DNA of 7,774 bases. It comes from Methanofastidiosum sp964630765 (GTDB lineage Archaea; Methanobacteriota_B; Thermococci; Methanofastidiosales; Methanofastidiosaceae). Below, one piece after another: positions 5,934 to 7,774 of this stretch. The stretch spans positions 1-7,774 of the forward strand of contig CAZVXE010000061.1 in NCBI GenBank assembly GCA_964630765.1. Direction: 5' to 3'. Numbering within the stretch: the first letter of the stretch is position 1; each line of letters begins with the position of its first letter. The translations under genes and the position numbers were made by a program. Below the pieces are notes generated by a model that was not told the origin of the DNA, made no database searches, and saw only the letters and a program-made list of their open reading frames with translations.

Positions 5934-7774
5934 ATGGAAATATCCCTGGGAGTTGACATAATCTCCCGTGACCCAAGAATTTATGCAATGGTCATACTTT
6001 CGAGGGAAGAAAACAGATTTTTGCCTGTTTTGAAGGAAAGCGGGTCAAGGCTTAAACTTTTGAAACTAATAAAAAACTACTCCCCCACATACATGGGAAT
6101 CGATTCTACCGAAGAATTCTCTAAAAACGATTTAGAGAAACTTTCAAAGTATGTTTCAATAGTTCAAGTTACTGGAAAGTTTAATGACTTTACTTCCCTC
6201 CCTGCACTTGCAAAAAGATACAGGATAAATCTAAATCCAAAAAATCCTTTCGATGAGGCATATGCACTTGCGAGATTGACATTTGAAGGCGTCGGCTACA
6301 AATTAAAGTTGTATGAGGATGAAACCGAGATACTTGTTTCAAGTGGTAGAAGCCTTGGAAGAGGAGGCTACTCACAAGGCAGATATCAGCGAAGGACTTT
6401 TGCTCTTATCAAATATAAGGTCAGAGATATCGAGAAAGAACTTACAAATGAAGGATTTAATTTTGACCTTGAGGTAGTTGAGCGGGAAGGTGGATTCTCC
6501 AAAGGCACCTTCAAAGTATACTCTAACTTTGAAAATATCCCTATCAAAAGCAGCAGAGGCGACATAAGGATCGATGTTAGGCCGCTTAAAAAAAGCTCCA
6601 TTGAATACGAACCTTTTGAAAAAAAAGTTGAAATATCAAACATCAAAGACAGGTATGTCATTGTCGGGGTTGACCCAGGGACAACAGTTGGCCTTTCGGT
6701 ACTAGATCTTGAGGGAAATGCGCTTGCTATCACATCAAAAAGAAGTTTTTCAATGTCAGATGTCAAGGAAGAGATAAGAAAGTACGGTTATCCTCTGATA
6801 TTTGGATCTGATGTAAATCCGCCTTCTGGGTATATTGAAAAGTTAAGTACCTCCTTTGATTCTATTCTGTATGTACCCTCTCTATCGATCCCCGTCAAAG
6901 AAAAAAATGAGCTATCAAAAGACCAAGAAGCAACAAATGCCCACGAAAGGGACGCCCTCTCAGCAGCATTGAAGGCTTATCTACACTATAAGAACAAATT
7001 TACCCAGATAAAATCAAAAATACCCCAAGAGCTATCCCCTTACAGTTCAAGGATAATAGGTGAAGTCATTAAAGGCATGCCCATAAAAGAAGCCTTTGAC
7101 AAAGTCAAAGAAGACTTGATGGAAAAAGAAGATGAGATAAAAATTGAACAGAGAAATCCAGATGAGGTAATCCTAGAGCAGTCAAAAATAATTGAAAATT
7201 ACAAAGAGAAGCAGACCACATTAAAAAAGGATTTTGAAAAGCTTCAGTTGGAAAGCTTTGATATGAAAAAGAAACTCCAAGAGAAGGATTCAACAATTAT
7301 GTCCCTTGAACGAAAACTTTTCGATATATTAGACAGGCAAAAAAAAGAAGCTTTGAAGGACAACGTCATTAAAACTAAGAATTTTGAGATAACTTCGCTT
7401 AGAAAAAGTGTTGATATCCTAAAAAGCAAAGTTAATTTACTCACAGAGGAAAACAAGAGACTAAAAGAATTAAAGCCGCTGATGGAATCTGAGGACATAA
7501 TCATCGGTAAAGTTCTGCCTGTTTTTTCTATTGACGGCATTAAAAATCTTGTAAAAAATCAGGATCTTACCGAAGGCGACGTAGTTTTCTTAAAAGACGC
7601 TACAGGCGGAGGGGCAGAAGCTTCCAAGATGCTATCTGAGATAAAGATCAAAGCTGTTCTCATATTGGGTAAGATATCGCATCAGGCGCAAGAAGAGCTA
7701 ATCGATGTTGAAATACCGATAATCGATTCGAAAGATATAAAAATGGAGGTAATTTCGAAGTTCGTTATACTGGA
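5934..7774 (+). CDS. DUF460/COG2433 protein, predicted RNase H-fold (RuvC/YqgF-like) nuclease, 3' end missing
   Basis: The frame is open for 613 codons from the ATG at 5934 to the right edge; family members are, from memory, about 640-660 residues, so little is lost. The family is archaeal, has no settled function, and is predicted to be an RNase H-fold nuclease. Residues 1-125 look like one RNase H-like module: GVD (D8), MGID (D57) and the helix PFDEAYALA (105-113). Residues 135-220 hold a loop GRGGYSQGRYQRR (142-154) before a helix. Residues 240-352 are the clearest RuvC/YqgF-like module: VGVDPGTT (D247), GSDVNPP (D293) and AHERDALSAAL (D340), so the acidic triad appears intact. Residues about 390-515 form a long charged coiled coil. 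Residues 521-613 are an alpha/beta tail with a GGGAEAS turn. No signal or membrane segment is seen, so it is cytosolic. An in-frame TTG at 5922 could add four residues. Family assignment is strong; nuclease activity is only predicted. Confidence 0.92.
   Translation, partial: MEISLGVDIISRDPRIYAMVILSREENRFLPVLKESGSRLKLLKLIKNYSPTYMGIDSTEEFSKNDLEKLSKYVSIVQVTGKFNDFTSLPALAKRYRINLNPKNPFDEAYALARLTFEGVGYKLKLYEDETEILVSSGRSLGRGGYSQGRYQRRTFALIKYKVRDIEKELTNEGFNFDLEVVEREGGFSKGTFKVYSNFENIPIKSSRGDIRIDVRPLKKSSIEYEPFEKKVEISNIKDRYVIVGVDPGTTVGLSVLDLEGNALAITSKRSFSMSDVKEEIRKYGYPLIFGSDVNPPSGYIEKLSTSFDSILYVPSLSIPVKEKNELSKDQEATNAHERDALSAALKAYLHYKNKFTQIKSKIPQELSPYSSRIIGEVIKGMPIKEAFDKVKEDLMEKEDEIKIEQRNPDEVILEQSKIIENYKEKQTTLKKDFEKLQLESFDMKKKLQEKDSTIMSLERKLFDILDRQKKEALKDNVIKTKNFEITSLRKSVDILKSKVNLLTEENKRLKELKPLMESEDIIIGKVLPVFSIDGIKNLVKNQDLTEGDVVFLKDATGGGAEASKMLSEIKIKAVLILGKISHQAQEELIDVEIPIIDSKDIKMEVISKFVIL

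Noticed and set aside
6190..7540. Open minus-strand frames at 6190-6375, 6386-6766, 7105-7296 and 7244-7540.
   Set aside because: They are antisense to the continuous DUF460/COG2433 frame, whose motifs are clear; Ser/Phe-rich translations are typical of the reverse of Lys/Glu-rich coding sequence.
1..7774. Search for tRNA, rRNA, CRISPR arrays, transposases, toxin-antitoxin pairs or defence genes.
   Set aside because: Coding genes fill nearly the whole window; the gaps are at most about 120 bases and hold only promoter-like or T-rich sequence, so there is no room or signal for these.

Overview
The window is AT-rich and densely packed, and it reads as a piece of an archaeal chromosome. The evidence is a two-domain CDC48/VAT AAA+ ATPase, an archaeal DUF460/COG2433 protein, TATA-like promoter elements placed about 26 bases before starts, and T-rich rather than hairpin terminators. 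The gene set suggests a euryarchaeon. Its low GC content would suit groups such as Methanofastidiosa, Theionarchaea or related methanogens, but no marker here fixes the lineage and that placement is a guess.

Layout from left to right: (1) minus strand, the first about 620 codons of a CDC48 ATPase, cut by the left edge; (2) minus strand, a small unrecognised coiled-coil protein just upstream of CDC48; (3) plus strand, a large polytopic membrane protein with GT-C glycosyltransferase-like features; (4) minus strand, a CorA-type magnesium/divalent cation channel whose stop codon abuts the stop of gene 3; (5) minus strand, a TrmJ-like SPOUT 2'-O-methyltransferase, 40 bases upstream of corA and possibly cotranscribed with it; (6) plus strand, a DUF460/COG2433 protein cut by the right edge. 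There is no gene-free stretch above about 120 bases, and I see no tRNA, rRNA, CRISPR array, transposase or attachment site.

The genes are mostly housekeeping: protein unfolding, envelope glycosylation (inferred), Mg2+ uptake and tRNA modification. They do not form an obvious single pathway. The least understood item is the DUF460/COG2433 protein. It appears to hold two RNase H-like modules in tandem, with a GGYSQ loop between them that resembles the GGQ loop of eRF1/Vms1-type peptidyl-tRNA hydrolases, followed by a long coiled coil and an alpha/beta tail. It is divergently transcribed from a tRNA-modification gene across only 46 bases. Also worth a look are two adjacent perfect palindromes in the CDC48 promoter, the orphan coiled-coil gene upstream of CDC48, and the zero-base convergent gene junction.
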